From contig CAILKC010000103.1 in the NCBI GenBank assembly GCA_903834675.1, positions 1-6,174 of the forward strand: a stretch of 6,174 nucleotides of DNA. Reading direction: 5' to 3'. Within the stretch, counting starts at the first letter, position 1; each line of letters opens with the position of its first letter. The notes beneath the pieces were generated by a model that did no database searches, had not been told where the DNA came from, and saw only the letters and a program-made list of their open reading frames with translations. Shown here one piece after another: positions 4,591 through 6,174 of the stretch. The position numbers were made by a program, and so were the translations under genes. The stretch is from an uncultured Victivallales bacterium (GTDB lineage: Bacteria > Verrucomicrobiota > Lentisphaeria > Oligosphaerales > JAFGRS01).

Positions 4591-6174
4591 ATGCGCGATC
4601 TGCTGCGACTGGTTGTGGCCGCTATCGTCCTGGGGTGGCCCACCGCGGCCGTTGCAGCCGGGAACGCGCTCACCGCCCAACAGGTCACCGTTGCGGCTCC
4701 GCCCGCGACCGTGAGCGTGGCGATCTCGTTGAGCGTGGACCGCCCACTCGCGTCATTGGGGTTCAGCCTGGAGTTCAACGCAGACTACCTCGAGACCACG
4801 GCAGCCCGGGTGATTCCGGTAGCAGCCCACTTCCCCAGTGGCGCGCCGCCCGTCAGTGTAAGCGTGGTTGCGGGGCAGATTACTTGGAGTGTGGCGGACT
4901 TCACGGGCGAGACGGTGATTCTGGCGGGCGGCGGGCCGCTGGTATCGGTGGAATTCACGGTCAAGGCCGCATTGGCCGGAGCGCCCGGACAGGTAGCGTT
5001 ACTGCATCTGAAGGATTTGCGACAGATATACGACACGAACTTGAACGGGGTCACCATTGACACTGTTCAGGACGGCAGTGTGACTCTCGACACTGTGCTG
5101 CCGTCCGTGACTCTGGCGAGTACGGCGCCCGCTGTTACCGGTATCAGTCCCATCCCCTTTACCGCGAGCTTCAGCGAGAGTGTCACCGGCTTCACGCTCG
5201 GTGACATCACCGTCAGCAACGGCACGGCCGGCGCCTTTGCCGGCTCCGGGTCGAGCTACAGCTTCGTGGTGACACCTGCCAGCCAGGGTACGGTGACGGT
5301 CAGCATCGCTGCTGGGGTCTGCCAGGACCAGGCGGGCAACCTCAACAGCGCTGCGGCGCCGATTTCACGGGTCTACGATAGCGGGCCGCCAGCGGTGGTG
5401 CTGGCCAGTACCGCGCCTACTGCGACCAACGCCAGTCCGATCCCCTTTACCGCGAGCTTCAGCGAAAGCGTCACCGGCTTCACACTCGGTGACATCACCG
5501 TCAGCAACGGCACGGCTGGCGCCTTTGCCGGCTCTGAAGCGAGCTACTCCTTCTTGGTGACGCCGGCGGCTCAGGGCACGGTGACCGTCAGGGTCGCCGC
5601 CGGGGTCTGCCAGGATGCTGCGAGCAATCTCAACAGCGCTGCTGCGCCGATTTCCCGCATCTACGACACCGGGCTGCCGACGGTCACTCTGGCCAGCACC
5701 GCGCCTGCTGCGACCTACACCAGTCTCATCGCCTTTACGGCGAGCTTCAGCGAGAGTGTCACCGGCTTCACGCTCGGCGACATCACGGTGACCAACGGCA
5801 CGGCTGGCACCCTTGCCGGCTCTGAAGCGAGCTACTCCTTCTTGGTAACGCCCGCGGCTCAGGGCACGGTGACCGTCAACATCGCTGCCGGGGGCTGCCA
5901 GGATCTGGCGGGTAACCTCAACACTGCAGCTACGCCCATCTCGCGGGTCTACGATAGCGGGCCGCCAGCGGTGGTGCTGGCCAGCACCGCACCGGACCCG
6001 ACCAACGTCGGTCCCATCCCCCTTACCGCGAGCTTCAGCGAAAGCGTCACCGGCTTCACTGTCGGCGACATCACGGTGAGCAACGGCACGGCTGGCGCCT
6101 TTGCCGGCTCTGGGGCGAGCTACAGCTTCACGGTGACACCGGCGGCTCAGGGCACGGTGACGGTCAGTGTCGCC
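4591..6174 (+). CDS. Secreted cohesin-like / tandem Ig-like repeat surface protein (3'-truncated)
   Basis: The frame is open for 528 codons from the ATG at 4591 to the right edge with no stop. Residues 1-23 (Arg near the start, hydrophobic LLRLVVAAIVLGW, cleavage after AAVAA) are a Sec signal peptide. Residues about 24-167 form a cohesin-like domain: VSVAISLSVDRPLASLGF strand, EFNADYLETT, WSVADFTGETVILAGGG around residue 101, LVSVEFTVKA, and a closing DGSVTLD. From residue 171 come Ig-like repeats of exactly 96 residues at 171, 267, 363 and 459, the fourth cut by the window edge. Each has FSESVTGFT-[LV]-GDITV, NGTAG and QGTVTV. The C-terminus, and therefore any anchor or dockerin, lies outside. 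It shares the cohesin-like domain with both upstream genes and the Ig repeat with the first gene, so it probably acts in the same surface structure. No catalytic residues are recognisable. Confidence 0.93.
   Translation, partial: MRDLLRLVVAAIVLGWPTAAVAAGNALTAQQVTVAAPPATVSVAISLSVDRPLASLGFSLEFNADYLETTAARVIPVAAHFPSGAPPVSVSVVAGQITWSVADFTGETVILAGGGPLVSVEFTVKAALAGAPGQVALLHLKDLRQIYDTNLNGVTIDTVQDGSVTLDTVLPSVTLASTAPAVTGISPIPFTASFSESVTGFTLGDITVSNGTAGAFAGSGSSYSFVVTPASQGTVTVSIAAGVCQDQAGNLNSAAAPISRVYDSGPPAVVLASTAPTATNASPIPFTASFSESVTGFTLGDITVSNGTAGAFAGSEASYSFLVTPAAQGTVTVRVAAGVCQDAASNLNSAAAPISRIYDTGLPTVTLASTAPAATYTSLIAFTASFSESVTGFTLGDITVTNGTAGTLAGSEASYSFLVTPAAQGTVTVNIAAGGCQDLAGNLNTAATPISRVYDSGPPAVVLASTAPDPTNVGPIPLTASFSESVTGFTVGDITVSNGTAGAFAGSGASYSFTVTPAAQGTVTVSVA
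4660..5091 (+). other. Cohesin-like domain at the mature N-terminus of the third gene
   Basis: Residues about 24-167 follow the signal peptide directly. Core strands are VSVAISLSVDRPLASLGF, LEFNADYLETT, WSVADFTG, and SVEFTVKA after an AGGGP turn, then a final DGSVTLD strand. The domain order is the reverse of the first gene, where the cohesin-like domain follows the Ig repeats. The match to cohesin is by strand pattern and needs a profile search to confirm. Confidence 0.65.
5101..6174 (+). repeat. Tandem 288-bp (96-residue) Ig-like repeats in the third gene (three complete, one partial)
   Basis: Units begin at 5101, 5389, 5677 and 5965, each exactly 288 bases apart. The protein signature per unit is P-x-VTLAS or VVLAS, TASFSESVTGFT, GDITV, NGTAG, SYSF, TPAxQGTVTV, AAG-[VG]-CQD, NSAA or NTAA, PISR. 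A single Cys per unit sits in the G-[VG]-C-Q-D turn. The fourth unit is cut before that turn. Repeats one to three have no indels relative to each other, pointing to recent duplication or homogenisation. The family is the same as at 2060-2635. Confidence 0.95.

Noticed and set aside
4515..5060. Plus-strand 181-codon Arg-rich frame overlapping the third gene
   Set aside because: It is out of frame with the signal peptide, cohesin-like domain and Ig repeats from 4591, and its composition is that of an off-frame read of GC-rich DNA.

Overview
The window is GC-rich bacterial DNA. It is filled almost completely by three consecutive plus-strand genes for large or secreted modular surface proteins: one cut by the left edge, one complete and small, one cut by the right edge. 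There is no RNA gene, transposase, CRISPR array or phylogenetic marker. The repertoire (InlB-type B-repeats, tandem bacterial Ig-like domains, a jelly-roll module, an ASH-like domain, cohesin-like and dockerin-like modules) suits a free-living environmental bacterium with a large extracellular proteome. Verrucomicrobia/Lentisphaerae-type PVC bacteria or Desulfobacterota are possible, but this is a guess from architecture alone.

Layout: 2-4015 is the C-terminal 1337 residues of a giant repeat protein. In order it has one InlB repeat, a jelly-roll module, six exact 82-residue divergent InlB repeats, two 96-residue Ig-like repeats, a third Ig-like domain of another type, an ASH-like domain, a cohesin-like domain and two dockerin-type calcium loops. 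After about 30 bases comes a small secreted protein (about 4047-4514) that is essentially a lone cohesin-like domain. After a 76-base gap with an inverted repeat, 4591-6174 encodes a protein with a signal peptide, a cohesin-like domain and at least four 96-residue Ig-like repeats of the same family as in the first gene. It is still open at the right edge.

The unifying signal is that all three genes carry what looks like the same cohesin-like domain, marked by VAD-[FML]-[ST]-G-[ED] followed by a Gly-rich turn. It is C-terminal in the first gene, alone in the second and N-terminal in the third. The first gene also carries a dockerin-like pair, the classical partner of cohesins. The simplest reading is a co-transcribed cell-surface or matrix assembly locus with possible calcium-dependent interactions. 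The family resemblances come from recognition by eye; the binding and assembly ideas are inference. The repeat arrays have exact periods (246 and 288 bases), two-unit higher-order patterns and long identical tracts, consistent with recent duplication and gene conversion within and between genes.
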